NCBI GenBank assembly: GCA_004799545.1
Contig: SSMU01000004.1
Coordinates: forward strand, 78,621 to 142,620
Origin: Phenylobacterium sp.
GTDB taxonomy: Bacteria > Pseudomonadota > Alphaproteobacteria > Caulobacterales > Caulobacteraceae
DNA length: 64,000 nt
Reading direction: 5' to 3'
Below, in pieces: positions 29,986 to 39,369 of the stretch (its first letter is position 1; every line of letters begins with the position of its first letter). The position numbers and the translations under genes were made by a program. The notes under the pieces were generated by a model. The model saw only the letters and a list, made by a program, of their open reading frames with translations. It did not search any database and had not been told where the DNA came from.

Positions 29986-30309
29986 CTAGGCGGGCGCGGG
30001 GACCTTGAAGAACGGCGCGGGCGTCAGGATCTGGTTCTCCTGCTTGGTGACCAGCGGACCGATCTCGCGGACATAGGCCAGCCATTCCTCGTCGGCCCAC
30101 AGGAGGGCGCGGCGCTCGGTGCGCTGCTCGAAGCTGTCGTAGGCCCAGAGGTGGATCACCTGGTTCAGGCCGCCGACCTCGACGGAATAGTAGCCGACCA
30201 GATGGCCCAGGATGCGCTTCTGAACCGCCAGGCCCTTCTCGGCGTAGGTCTTCCAGTAGCGGCCGGTGGCGCCCAGCGCCAAGGTGTAGGTCCGCATCTC
30301 GACGATCAT
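29986..30309 (-). CDS. NIPSNAP family protein
   Basis: A 107-residue NIPSNAP/ABM-fold domain: IVEMRTYTLALGATGRYWKT at the start and VIHLWAYDSFEQRTERRALL in the middle, both classical. The fold is a ferredoxin-like dimer; bacterial members lack a firm function. It starts 16 bases after the serine deaminase stop, so it is in that operon. Ribosome site GGGGA. Confidence 0.92.
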   Translation of the reverse strand: MIVEMRTYTLALGATGRYWKTYAEKGLAVQKRILGHLVGYYSVEVGGLNQVIHLWAYDSFEQRTERRALLWADEEWLAYVREIGPLVTKQENQILTPAPFFKVPAPA

Positions 30310-30325
30310 CGGCTGGTTCCCCGTC

Positions 30326-31702
30326 TCAGCATTCCGCCAGGTTGACCGCCAGGCCGCCCAGCGAGGTTTCCTTGTAGATGGCGCTCATGTCCTCGCCGGT
30401 CCGCTTCATGGTGGCGATCACCTTGTCGAGGCTGACGGAGTGCTGGCCGTCGCCCAGCATGGCCAGCCGGCAGGCGTCGATCGCCTTCACCGCGCCCATG
30501 GCGTTGCGCTCGATGCAGGGGATCTGCACCAGGCCGCCGATCGGGTCGCAGGTCAGGCCGAGGTTGTGCTCCATGGCGATCTCGGCGGCGTTCTCGATCT
30601 GGGCGTTGGACGCGCCGAGCGCGGCCGCGAAGCCTGCGGCGGCCATGGAACAGGCGACGCCCACCTCGCCCTGGCAGCCGACCTCCGCGCCGGAGATCGA
30701 GGCGTTGGTCTTGTAGAGCGAGCCGATGGCGCCGGCGGTGAGCAGGAAGGTCTGGCGGCCGTGCGGCGTGCCCTGATGGAAGCGGTCGTAGTAGCGCAGC
30801 ACCGCCGGCAAGAGGCCCGCCGCGCCGTTAGTGGGGGCGGTGACCACCCGGCCGCCGGCGGCGTTCTCCTCGTTCACCGCCAGGGCCCAGAGGTTGACCC
30901 AATCGAGGGCGGCCAGCGGATCGGCGATGCGCCGGTCGGCGTCGCACATCAGGTTGGTCAGCACCTGGCGGGCGCGGCGCTGGACCTTCAGTCCGCCCGG
31001 CAGCACCCCATCGGTGCGCACGCCGCGCTCGATGCAGGCGAACATGGCGACCGCGATGTCGTCGAGGCCGGCCAGCACCTCGGCCCTGGGCCGCCGCGCG
31101 GTCTCGTTCGCCAGCATGGCCTCGGCGATGCTCAGCCCCGCCTCGCCGGTGACGGCGAGCATCTGCTCGCCGGACTCGAAGGGGTAGGGAACCGCCGGGC
31201 CCGGCTCGGCCGGGGCGTTCAGCCCCATCTCGTCCTCGTCGCGGACGAAGCCGCCGCCGATCGAGAAGTAGGTGCGCTCGGCGATCGGCCGCCCTTCGGC
31301 GTCGAAGGCCTCGAACTTCAGGGCGTTGGGATGCTGCGGCAGGCGGGTGCGGCCTTCCCAGACCAGGTCGCGGGCCTCGTCGAAGGCGACCTCCTGGTCG
31401 CCGCCGAGCCTTAGCCGGCCGGCCTCGCGCACCTGCGCCACCGTGCGGTCGGCGGCGTCCGGATCGAGGCTGCTCGGCTCGAAGCCGGAGAGGCCGAGGA
31501 TCACCGCCCGGTCGGTGGCGTGGCCGCGGCCGGTGAGCGCCAGCGAGGCATAGAGGGTGGTCTCGACCCGCGCGGTCCGGGTCAACAGCCCGGCCTCGCG
31601 AAGCCTGCCCAGGAACCGGCAGGCGGCCGTCATCGGGCCCATGGTGTGCGAGCTGGAGGGGCCGATCCCCAGCTTGAAGAGATCGAATACGCTGACCGTC
31701 AT
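30326..31702 (-). CDS. sdaA: L-serine ammonia-lyase (iron-sulfur type)
   Basis: A 458-residue enzyme deaminating L-serine to pyruvate. N-terminal beta domain opens SVFDLFKLGIGPSSSHTMGP. The alpha domain carries the iron-sulfur cysteines, including those in LTCDPIGGLVQIPCIERNA. The single-chain length matches E. coli SdaA. It follows the pirin gene by 39 bases and precedes NIPSNAP; the Lrp-type regulator at the head of the run could control it, as Lrp does for sdaA in enterics (analogy). Confidence 0.95.
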   Translation of the reverse strand: MTVSVFDLFKLGIGPSSSHTMGPMTAACRFLGRLREAGLLTRTARVETTLYASLALTGRGHATDRAVILGLSGFEPSSLDPDAADRTVAQVREAGRLRLGGDQEVAFDEARDLVWEGRTRLPQHPNALKFEAFDAEGRPIAERTYFSIGGGFVRDEDEMGLNAPAEPGPAVPYPFESGEQMLAVTGEAGLSIAEAMLANETARRPRAEVLAGLDDIAVAMFACIERGVRTDGVLPGGLKVQRRARQVLTNLMCDADRRIADPLAALDWVNLWALAVNEENAAGGRVVTAPTNGAAGLLPAVLRYYDRFHQGTPHGRQTFLLTAGAIGSLYKTNASISGAEVGCQGEVGVACSMAAAGFAAALGASNAQIENAAEIAMEHNLGLTCDPIGGLVQIPCIERNAMGAVKAIDACRLAMLGDGQHSVSLDKVIATMKRTGEDMSAIYKETSLGGLAVNLAEC

Positions 31703-31741
31703 GCCGGCTTCTCTAGCCGATCGGGCGTGCGCCTGTCGCCC

Positions 31742-32635
31742 CTAGCTCATCGGGTTGTCTGGGCCCGGCGGGTCGCCGGGCAGCGGGATGAACTCTTGGT
31801 CGTCGGCGTCGGGCAGCTTCATCCGGCCGGCCCGCCAGTCGGCCTTGGCCTGGTCGATCCGCGCCTGGGAGGAGGCCACGAAGTTCCACTCGATGAACCG
31901 CTGGCCGACGGTCTCGCCGCCCAGCAGCATGACGATGGCCGCCGTCACCGCCTTGATCAGCACCGGCTGGCCGGGCGCGAAGATCGCCATCTGGCCTTCG
32001 TGCAGCTGCTGGCCCTCGATCTCGACAACGCCTTGCGCCACATAGGCCGCCCGTTCCGGGTATTCCGCCGGCAACTGGGCCGTGGCGTCCGCGTCGAGCC
32101 GCCAGTGGACATAGAACATCGGCGAATAGGCCTTCACCGGCGACTTGGCGCCGAACGCCTCGCCGGCGATCAGCCGGGCCCACATGCCGCCGCCTTCATA
32201 GGTCGGCAGCTCCGCCGCGGCGTGGTGCTCGAAGCTGGGATCGGCCTCCTCGGCCTCCAACGGCAGGGCGATCCAGGCCTGGATGCCGTTCATCCGTCCG
32301 CCGTGGGCGCGTAGCGCCTCGAACCGCTCGGAGTGGGTGATGCCGCGGCCGGCGGTCATCCAGTTGACCTCGCCGGGCCGGATCTCCTGGGTCGACCCCA
32401 CGCTGTCGCGGTGGGTCATCCCGCCTTCGAACAGGTAGGACAGCGTCGACAGGCCGATGTGCGGATGCGGCCGTACGTCGACGTTGCGCGGGAAGCCGGC
32501 CTCGAACTCGGCCGGGCCCATGTGGTCGAAGAAGATGAAGGGGCCGACCATCTTGCCGCCGTGGTGCGGCAGCACGCGGCCGACCTCGAAGCCGCCGAGA
32601 TCGCGGCGCCGCTGGTCGATGACGAGTTCGATCAT
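31742..32635 (-). CDS. pirin family protein
   Basis: A 297-residue bicupin. The N-terminal cupin holds the metal ligands in RPHPHIGLSTLSYLFEG and HRDSVGS...GEVNWMTAGRGITHSE; a pirin C-terminal domain follows. Some members are quercetin dioxygenases. The start is the ATG six bases after GGAG; an in-frame GTG four codons earlier is less likely. Confidence 0.93.
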   Translation of the reverse strand: MIELVIDQRRRDLGGFEVGRVLPHHGGKMVGPFIFFDHMGPAEFEAGFPRNVDVRPHPHIGLSTLSYLFEGGMTHRDSVGSTQEIRPGEVNWMTAGRGITHSERFEALRAHGGRMNGIQAWIALPLEAEEADPSFEHHAAAELPTYEGGGMWARLIAGEAFGAKSPVKAYSPMFYVHWRLDADATAQLPAEYPERAAYVAQGVVEIEGQQLHEGQMAIFAPGQPVLIKAVTAAIVMLLGGETVGQRFIEWNFVASSQARIDQAKADWRAGRMKLPDADDQEFIPLPGDPPGPDNPMS

Positions 32636-32668
32636 GGAGGTCTCCACGCACCTGGAGAGAGAGGGTGA

Positions 32669-33166
32669 CTAGCCTTGCGCGCTTACATAGGGGCTGACGA
32701 GGCCCAGCGGCGCCGCTGTGGTGTTCTTCACCGAACGGATGACGATGCGGCTCTCGATGTTGGAGACCAGGCCCAGCGACAGGATCTTGTCGCGCAGGAA
32801 GTCGTCAAAGGCATGCATGTCGCGAGTGACGATGCGCAGTTCGTAGTCGGCCGAGCCGGTGACCGTGGCGCACTGCACCACTTCCGGCAGCTTGCCGATG
32901 GCGGTCTCGAAGGCGTCGAGGTTTTCCTTGGTCGGCAGCGACAGCTTTACCGTGCAGTAAACCTCGAAGCCCAGGCCCAGGCGTTCGCGGTCCAGGATGG
33001 TCACCCGCCGCTGGATGATGCCGGCGTCTTCCAGTCGCTTGATCCGCCGCCAACAGGGGCTGGAGGACAATCCGACCCGATCCGCGATCTCGGCCACCGA
33101 AAGGGCCGCATCGTGCTGGATCAGGTCGAGGATCTTAGCATCGACCGAGTCCAGGACCTCCGACAC
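32669..33166 (-). CDS. Lrp/AsnC family transcriptional regulator
   Basis: A 165-residue Lrp-type protein. N-terminal HTH: DAKILDLIQHDAALSVAEIA and VGLSSSPCWRRIKRLEDAGI. C-terminal RAM ligand domain: VTGSADYELRIVTRDMHAFDDFL. GTG start with AGGAGG seven bases before it. It is divergent from the indolepyruvate oxidoreductase over about 140 bases, the usual arrangement for control of aromatic or branched amino-acid catabolism (inference). Confidence 0.95.
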   Translation of the reverse strand: MSEVLDSVDAKILDLIQHDAALSVAEIADRVGLSSSPCWRRIKRLEDAGIIQRRVTILDRERLGLGFEVYCTVKLSLPTKENLDAFETAIGKLPEVVQCATVTGSADYELRIVTRDMHAFDDFLRDKILSLGLVSNIESRIVIRSVKNTTAAPLGLVSPYVSAQG

Positions 33167-33253
33167 GTTTTCCTCCTCCGATAGCGCTTAAGCTGCGTTG
33201 TTCTTGCCCCGGAACCGGAGGCGCGGGGCACGCTTTTGGCAAGCAATTGCGTC

Positions 33254-33267
33254 GATCTTATATGATC
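33254..33267. promoter_or_regulatory. near-palindrome in the Lrp/oxidoreductase divergent promoter
   Basis: GATC-TTATAT-GATC, symmetric except for two inner positions. It is the most AT-rich stretch of the gap and about 40 bases before the oxidoreductase ATG. It could be a -10 region, a regulator site, or a pair of CcrM-unrelated GATC sites. Confidence 0.35.
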
Positions 33268-33308
33268 ATTCCAAGGCTGGGGAAGGCCCCGAAAGGAAAG
33301 AAATTGCG

Positions 33309-36300
33309 ATGCGGCACACAGAAGTGACGCTCGACGACAAATTTCTCCTCACGGAGGGTCGCGTCTTCATCACGGGCGTGCAGGCGCTGCTGCGCGTCCT
33401 GATGGATCAGCGGCGGCTGGATGCGGCCGCCAGCCTGAACACCGCGGGCTTCGTCTCCGGCTATCGTGGTTCGCCGCTGGGCGGCCTCGACCAGCAGGCC
33501 CATCGCGCTGAGAGATTCCTTAAGGACGCCGGCGTGGTGTTCAAGGAAGGCCTCAACGAGGATCTGGCGGCCACCGCGGTCTGGGGCAGCCAGCAGGCGA
33601 ACCTGTTCCCGGGCGCCCGCTACGACGGCGTCTATGGCATGTGGTACGGCAAGGCGCCCGGCGTCGATCGCACCGGCGACGCCTTCAAGCACGCCAACTT
33701 CGCCGGCGTTTGGCCGAAGGGCGGGGTTCTGGCGGTGGCCGGCGACGACCACTTCTGCAAGTCCTCGACGCTTCCCTCGCAGTCGGAGTTCGCTTTCCAG
33801 GACTTCGAGATCCCGGTGCTGTCGCCGGCCGACGTGCAGGAGGTGCTGGACTACGGCCTGATGGGCTACGCCATGAGCCGGTTCTCCGGCCTCTGGGTCG
33901 GGCTGATCGCGCTCGCCGACACCATGGATTCCGGCGCCACGATCGATGTGTCCCTGGCCCGCCACGCCATCCAGATCCCGGACAACGTCCGCATGCCGCC
34001 GGGCGGCCTTGGCATCCGGCTGAAGGATCAGCCGCTGGACAAGGAGCGCCGGCTTCGCACCCAGAAGCTGCCCGCCGCCCTGGCCTTCGCCCGCGCCAAT
34101 CGCATCGACCGGGTGATGCTGCACGCCCACCGCCCACGGCTCGGCATCGTCTGCCAGGGCCAGGCCTACAAGGACGTCATCGAGGCCTTCGCGGCCATGG
34201 GCATCAGCACCCTCGAAGCCGCCGACCTCGGCGTCTCGATCTACAAGGTCGGCATGCCCTGGCCGCTGGAGCCCACCGGCATCCGCGCCTTCGCCGCCGG
34301 CCTCGAGACCCTGATGGTGATCGAGCACAAGCGCTCGCTGGTCGAAGCCCAGGCCCGCGCGGTGCTCTACGACCTGCCGGCCCACGCCCGGCCACGGATC
34401 ATCGGCAAGACCGACGAGCACGGCCATCCGCTGCTCTCCGAGCTGGGCTCGCTGTCGGTGGCGGAAATCGCCCTCGCCATCGCCGACCGCCTGCCGCCCG
34501 GCCCGCACATGGAGCGAGTGCACGACTACCTGAACCGGGTGTCGGCCGCCTCGATGGCCGCGGTGACCCTGTCGTCGGACCAGCAGCGCAAGCCGTTCTT
34601 CTGCTCCGGCTGCCCGCACAATTCCTCGACCCGCCTGCCGGAAGGCTCGCGTGCGCTGGCCGGCATCGGCTGCCACTACATGGCCAGCTTCAACGACCCC
34701 TCGACCGACCTCACCAGCCACATGGGCGCCGAGGGCCTGACCTGGGCCGGCGCGCACTCGTTCACCGACGAGAAGCATGTGTTCGTGAACCTGGGGGACG
34801 GCACCTACAACCACTCCGGCTCGCTCGCCATCCGCGCCTCGATCGCGATGGGATCGAACATCACCTACAAGCTGCTGTTCAACGACGCGGTGGCGATGAC
34901 CGGCGGTCAGGCGGCCGAGAGCGGCTTCACCCCCGCACAGATCACCCGCCAGCTCGCCGCCGAGGGCGTCAGGAAGATCGTCGTCGTGGCCGCCGAGCCG
35001 GAGCGCTACGAGGGCGCCACCGACCTGGCGCCGGGCGTCGAGGTGAAGCCCCGCTCCGAGCTGATGGCCGTGCAGCGCGAGCTGCGCGAGCTGCCGGGCG
35101 TCACCGTCCTGCTCTACGACCAGGTCTGCGCCACCGAGAAGCGCCGCCGCCGCAAGCGCGGCAAGATGGCCGCGGCCCCGCGCCGGGTGATGATCAACCC
35201 GCTGGTCTGCGAAGGCTGCGGCGACTGCTCGAAGACCTCGCACTGCGTCTCTGTCGAGCCGCTGAACACCGAGTTCGGCCGCAAGCGGAAGATCAACCAG
35301 TCGAGCTGCAACCAGGACTACACCTGCCTGGAGGGCTTCTGCCCGTCGTTCATCACCCTGGAAGGTGCGGAGAACGCCCACCGCGAGGCCATGCCGGCCC
35401 TGACCGCCGACGCCACGCCGCTGCCGACCTTCGAGAGCTTCACCGGCGTCCGAAACATCATCTTCACCGGGGTCGGCGGCACCGGGGTGACCACGGTCTC
35501 CTCGATCCTCGCCATGGCCGCCCACGTGGACGGTCGCGCCGCCTCGGTGGTCGACATGACCGGCCTGGCCCAGAAGGGCGGGGCGGTGTTCAGCCACGTC
35601 CGCATCGGCGAGGCGGAGGACACCGTCATCGGCGGCCGCATCCCGGCGGCCAGCGCCAATGTGCTGATCGCCTGCGATATCCTGGTGGCCGCGGGCGCCG
35701 ATGCGCTGGCGCTCTACGCCCGCGACCGCACGGTTGCGGTCGGCAACGCCGACTTCACCCCGACCGCCGATTTCGTCAGCGAGCGCGACGTGCGCTTCGA
35801 CGCCGAGCCCCAGGCCCGGCGGATCCGGGCCGCGGTGAAATCCTACGACCAGCTGCCGGCCAATACGCTCGCCGAGAGCAACCTCGGCGACACCATCTAC
35901 TCCAACATGATCATGCTGGGCTTCGCCTGGCAGAAGGGCGTGGTGCCGGTCTCCAGCCGCGCCCTCTACCGCGCCATCCGACTGAACGGGGTGGACGCCG
36001 AAGCCAACCTCCAGGCCTTCGAGCTGGGCCGCAAGGCGGCGCACGATCCGGAGGCCCGCGGCAAGCGCGAGGACGACGTTCCGACCCCTGAGACCACGCC
36101 GCTGGACGAGCTGATCGCCCAACGTGCGAGCGAGCTGACCGCCTACCAGAACGCCGCCTACGCGAAGCGCTATCTCGACCGCGTCGCGCAAGTCCGCGCC
36201 GCGGAGACCCAGCTGGGCTCCGACGTCCTGACCCGCGCGGTGGCGGTGAACCTCTACAAGCTGATGGCCTACAAGGACGAGTACGAGGTCGCGCGCCTCT

Positions 36301-36749
36301 ACACCGATGGCCGTTTCGCCGCCTACCGCGCCGGCACCTTCAAGGGCGGCAAGACCAAGGTCTGGCTGTCGCCGCCGCTGCTGGCCCCCAAGGGCCCGGA
36401 CGGTAAACCGAAGAAGATCGCCTTCGGCGGCTGGATGATCGACGCGGCCTTCCCGACGCTCAGCAAATTGAAGGGCCTGCGCGGCACCCCGCTCGACCTG
36501 TTCGGCTACACCGCCGAGCGGAAGATGGAGCGCGGCCTGATCCGCGACTACGAGACGGGCCTCGACAAGCTGGTCGCCGGCATCTCGCCGGAGCGCCTGG
36601 CCACCGCCGTCCAGATCGCCGCCATCCCGCAGCAGATCCGCGGTTTCGGCCACATCAAGGACGCCTCCGTCGGCCCGGCGAAAGCGGCCGAGGCGCTGCT
36701 CTGGACGCAATGGGACAAGGTGGAGGCCCGCGAGCGCGTCCCCGCCTAA
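33309..36749 (+). CDS. indolepyruvate:ferredoxin oxidoreductase family (IorA-IorB fusion)
   Basis: A 1146-residue single-chain 2-ketoacid:ferredoxin oxidoreductase. In order: N-terminal pyrimidine-binding domain (GFVSGYRGSPLGGLDQQ), TPP domain with GDGTYNHSGSLAIRASIAMG, a ferredoxin-like cluster segment VCEGCGDCSKTSHC...CNQDYTCLEGFCPS (about 630-680), and the gamma domain (GVGGTGVTTVSSILAMAA). The family oxidatively decarboxylates arylpyruvates to aryl-acyl-CoA during aromatic amino-acid breakdown. The ATG follows AAGGAAAG. A longer reading through the promoter region is not the true start. Confidence 0.94.
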   Translation: MRHTEVTLDDKFLLTEGRVFITGVQALLRVLMDQRRLDAAASLNTAGFVSGYRGSPLGGLDQQAHRAERFLKDAGVVFKEGLNEDLAATAVWGSQQANLFPGARYDGVYGMWYGKAPGVDRTGDAFKHANFAGVWPKGGVLAVAGDDHFCKSSTLPSQSEFAFQDFEIPVLSPADVQEVLDYGLMGYAMSRFSGLWVGLIALADTMDSGATIDVSLARHAIQIPDNVRMPPGGLGIRLKDQPLDKERRLRTQKLPAALAFARANRIDRVMLHAHRPRLGIVCQGQAYKDVIEAFAAMGISTLEAADLGVSIYKVGMPWPLEPTGIRAFAAGLETLMVIEHKRSLVEAQARAVLYDLPAHARPRIIGKTDEHGHPLLSELGSLSVAEIALAIADRLPPGPHMERVHDYLNRVSAASMAAVTLSSDQQRKPFFCSGCPHNSSTRLPEGSRALAGIGCHYMASFNDPSTDLTSHMGAEGLTWAGAHSFTDEKHVFVNLGDGTYNHSGSLAIRASIAMGSNITYKLLFNDAVAMTGGQAAESGFTPAQITRQLAAEGVRKIVVVAAEPERYEGATDLAPGVEVKPRSELMAVQRELRELPGVTVLLYDQVCATEKRRRRKRGKMAAAPRRVMINPLVCEGCGDCSKTSHCVSVEPLNTEFGRKRKINQSSCNQDYTCLEGFCPSFITLEGAENAHREAMPALTADATPLPTFESFTGVRNIIFTGVGGTGVTTVSSILAMAAHVDGRAASVVDMTGLAQKGGAVFSHVRIGEAEDTVIGGRIPAASANVLIACDILVAAGADALALYARDRTVAVGNADFTPTADFVSERDVRFDAEPQARRIRAAVKSYDQLPANTLAESNLGDTIYSNMIMLGFAWQKGVVPVSSRALYRAIRLNGVDAEANLQAFELGRKAAHDPEARGKREDDVPTPETTPLDELIAQRASELTAYQNAAYAKRYLDRVAQVRAAETQLGSDVLTRAVAVNLYKLMAYKDEYEVARLYTDGRFAAYRAGTFKGGKTKVWLSPPLLAPKGPDGKPKKIAFGGWMIDAAFPTLSKLKGLRGTPLDLFGYTAERKMERGLIRDYETGLDKLVAGISPERLATAVQIAAIPQQIRGFGHIKDASVGPAKAAEALLWTQWDKVEARERVPA

Positions 36750-36814
36750 TCTCACTGGCTTCGTCAGGTCTGATCGATTGCCGGCGTAGCGGCAGCAGCT
36801 AGAGTCGCGGCGCG

Positions 36815-37243
36815 ATGCGAACGACGCTCAGACTCCTGCTGGCAATGCTCGGTGTCTCGGCCGTCGGGATCGCGCTCGGCGACATGCTGGCGGGCGGTGC
36901 CGCGACGGCCGGCTTCTTCGAACACCTCTTCGCCGCGCTCACCGGCTGGCGGGGCCCCGACAGCGGCCCCTGGCCGCCGACCATGGACAACGAGCTGCGG
37001 TTCTACGCCGCCATGTGGGGCGGCTACGGGATTCTGCTGCTGTTCGTCGCCAAGGACTGGCGGGCGCGACAGGGTCTGGTTCCATGGCTCGCCGCGCTGT
37101 TCTTCGCGGGCGGGCTCGGGCGGGCGCTGTCGTGCATCGCGATCGGGCCGCCGCATCCGCTCTTCATCGTTCTGATGTGGATCGAGCTGCTCCTGCCGCC
37201 GATCCTGGTGGTGCTCTGGTGGCGTGTCCGCGGACCTATTTGA
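36815..37243 (+). CDS. DUF4345-like membrane protein
   Basis: A 142-residue protein with about four hydrophobic helices (LRLLLAMLGVSAVGIALGD; FYAAMWGGYGILLLFVA; LVPWLAALFFAGGLGRAL; LFIVLMWIELLLPPILVVLW). The FYAAMWGGYG...GLGRALS pattern matches DUF4345, of unknown function. It overlaps the 3' end of the convergent DUF4239-like gene by eight bases. No strong ribosome site is seen. Confidence 0.8.
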   Translation: MRTTLRLLLAMLGVSAVGIALGDMLAGGAATAGFFEHLFAALTGWRGPDSGPWPPTMDNELRFYAAMWGGYGILLLFVAKDWRARQGLVPWLAALFFAGGLGRALSCIAIGPPHPLFIVLMWIELLLPPILVVLWWRVRGPI

Positions 37244-38039
37244 CGGCCGCAAGCGCCGGCGGGGCCGCGTTCAGCTTCTCGAACAGCGGCAGCAGGCCCT
37301 GCATCTCCGTGGGCTCGACGCTGACCGAGCCGGCGAACGGATGCTCGACCTCCAGGATGAAGACGAAGATCAGGCCGAGCGAGACGGCGAGGCCGGCGAT
37401 CAGGAACAGGTTCATCGGCGTCGCCGGATAGACAAATGTGTAGCCGACGATAATCGCCGAGCCCAGCAGGGCGACCAGCCAGAACAGCGGCGGCAGGGTC
37501 GTCCGCGACGTCAGCAGCCGGGCGCGGCGATGCTCGACCACCAGGTTCAACCTCTGAAACGCCTCGGTATAGATCACGGTCTGGCGGGGCGAGGTCGGTT
37601 CGATGGCGGCGAGGTTGCGGAATACCTCGACTAGGGCCGCCGCGGTCTTCGGGCTCTGCTCGCCCTCGGCCATCTTCGGCCACTCGTCGTCGACCGCGGT
37701 CTGGACGTAGGTGGTCAGCGCCTTGCGGGCCGGCAGGCTCTCGTCGCCATAGACCGATAGGTCGCGATAGAGCTCGGCGGTGGCGGCCGCTTCGTCGGCC
37801 ACCGCCTTCTCGGCTGAGCCGAAGCCCTCCCAGACTTCCACTGCGGAGAAGGCCAGCATGATGCCGATAAAGGCGGCGATCACCGCCATCAGGGCGACGG
37901 CGAGCTCGGTCTCCTGTCGCGGAAGGTTCTTCGGAATGGCGGCGCGCACCGCCAGGTGGCCGCCGACGCAAATCGCGACGCACAGGCTCAGGACGGCAAG
38001 AGTCGTCACCCAGATCGGCAGTTGCAGGATGTCGGTCAT
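37236..38039 (-). CDS. DUF4239-like (bestrophin-related) membrane protein
   Basis: A 267-residue protein with two N-terminal helices (VTTLAVLSLCVAICVGGHLAV; VALMAVIAAFIGIMLAFSAV), a ~110-residue cytosolic helical part (VADEAAATAELYRDLSVYG), and two C-terminal helices (FWLVALLGSAIIVGYTFVY; LFLIAGLAVSLGLIFVFILEVEHPF). This layout and the terminal EVEHPFAGSV match DUF4239. The start is the ATG behind GGGGGAG. Confidence 0.85.
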   Translation of the reverse strand: MTDILQLPIWVTTLAVLSLCVAICVGGHLAVRAAIPKNLPRQETELAVALMAVIAAFIGIMLAFSAVEVWEGFGSAEKAVADEAAATAELYRDLSVYGDESLPARKALTTYVQTAVDDEWPKMAEGEQSPKTAAALVEVFRNLAAIEPTSPRQTVIYTEAFQRLNLVVEHRRARLLTSRTTLPPLFWLVALLGSAIIVGYTFVYPATPMNLFLIAGLAVSLGLIFVFILEVEHPFAGSVSVEPTEMQGLLPLFEKLNAAPPALAAVK

Positions 38040-38105
38040 GGCGCTCCCCCCGAAGCGGACCTCTACCTGCACGCAAGCTCGACCGCACGCAAGGAGCGAA
38101 CGCGG

Positions 38106-39272
38106 TTACCTCACCGCCGCCCGCACGCCCTCCAGCATGGCCTCCCGGGCCGCCGACAGCTCGCGGCCCACGGCCGTCGGCCAGGCGGCGTTCTGGACGA
38201 TGATCAGCCGGTCCTTGCGGTAGGTCGTGATCGACTGACCGAAGATGCCCACGGCGTTGTAGCGGTCGGGCGAACTGATCCACCAGAAGTAACCATAGCC
38301 CGCCGGGGCCGGCGAGCCGTTGTCGATCTCCACCTTGGTGGCGTCGCGCACCCAGGTCGCCGGCACCACCGGTTTCCCCGCCGCCTTGCCGCCGTCCAGG
38401 ATGAACTGGCCGACCCGGGCGTAGTCGCGCAGCGTCATGGAGATGCAGCAGCCGCCCCGCTCCTTGCCGGCCAGGTCGGTCATCCAGACCGCGTCCTGCT
38501 CCATGCCATAGGGCTTCCAGATCTTCTCCGAGGCGTAGTCGGCGATCGGCATTCCCACCGCATTGGCGAGCAGGATGCCCACCAGGTCGGTCTCGCCGGT
38601 GTTGTAGTTGAACTTGGCGCCCGGGGGATTGGCGCGGGGCAGCTTGCGCAGGTAGTCGACCATTGGGTCGACGCCGGGCTCGGATGAGCTGAACCCGGCC
38701 TGGGCGACGTCGGACTTGGGATCGGCGTAGTCCTCGTTCCACTTCACCCCCGAGCTCATCCTCAGCATCTGGCGGACGGTGACGCCCTCGTAGGCCGAGC
38801 CCTTCAGCTCGGGGATGTAGTCGGTGACGGGCGCGTTCAGGCTCTTGATCTTGCCGTCCTCGATCGCCGCGCCCACCAGGGTCGAGGTCAGCGACTTGGC
38901 GACGGAGAAGGAGGTCCAGCGGTCGTGTGGGCCGCGACCCAGGCCGTAGCGCTCGATGACGATCTTGCCGTCCTTCAGCACCAAGAGGCCCGAGACCCGA
39001 TAGGCCTTCATGTAGTCGTCCACCGTCCAGGTCTTGCCGGCGTACTGGAAGGTCGGGTCGATCTGCTGCGCCGCGACCGGCAGCGGATGGACCTTGGTCC
39101 CGCGCTTGATGGTGCGGGTCTGGTAGATCTGCTCGATGGTGCGGTAGCCCGTCGCCTGATCGTCGCCCCTCCAGAACAGGATGCTGGGCGTGCTGGGCTT
39201 GATCGGCAGCTGGGCGAGGGCGGGGCCGGCGAGCGCCAGAGCCGCCGCGGCCGCGATGAGGATGGGTTTCAT
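38106..39272 (-). CDS. exported serine hydrolase (class C beta-lactamase fold)
   Basis: A 388-residue protein with a signal peptide (1-20, ending GPALAQL). The serine-lysine pair is in TSFSVAKSLTSTLVG and the tyrosine in KFNYNTGETDLVG. EstB/6-aminohexanoate-hydrolase-like members cleave esters, amides or D-amino-acid peptides; the lactam resistance role is unlikely. The ATG lies eight bases after GGGGGA. Confidence 0.92.
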   Translation of the reverse strand: MKPILIAAAAALALAGPALAQLPIKPSTPSILFWRGDDQATGYRTIEQIYQTRTIKRGTKVHPLPVAAQQIDPTFQYAGKTWTVDDYMKAYRVSGLLVLKDGKIVIERYGLGRGPHDRWTSFSVAKSLTSTLVGAAIEDGKIKSLNAPVTDYIPELKGSAYEGVTVRQMLRMSSGVKWNEDYADPKSDVAQAGFSSSEPGVDPMVDYLRKLPRANPPGAKFNYNTGETDLVGILLANAVGMPIADYASEKIWKPYGMEQDAVWMTDLAGKERGGCCISMTLRDYARVGQFILDGGKAAGKPVVPATWVRDATKVEIDNGSPAPAGYGYFWWISSPDRYNAVGIFGQSITTYRKDRLIIVQNAAWPTAVGRELSAAREAMLEGVRAAVR

Positions 39273-39369
39273 GGTCGTTCCCCCGAAGTCGTCTTTACGG
39301 TGACGCTTAGCAGGCCGCCCGGCGCGGGGCGAGGTTTCCATCCTCGCCCAACCACGTTAGCCAGGGTCG

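Noticed and set aside
33258..36755. 1165-codon open frame antisense to the indolepyruvate oxidoreductase
   Set aside because: Arg/Gly/His-rich shadow of a GC-rich gene; the plus strand carries all family motifs.
36764..37252. Minus-strand frame opposite the DUF4345-like gene
   Set aside because: Composition rich in Arg/Gln/Pro without hydrophobic pattern; the plus frame gives a clean four-helix membrane protein.
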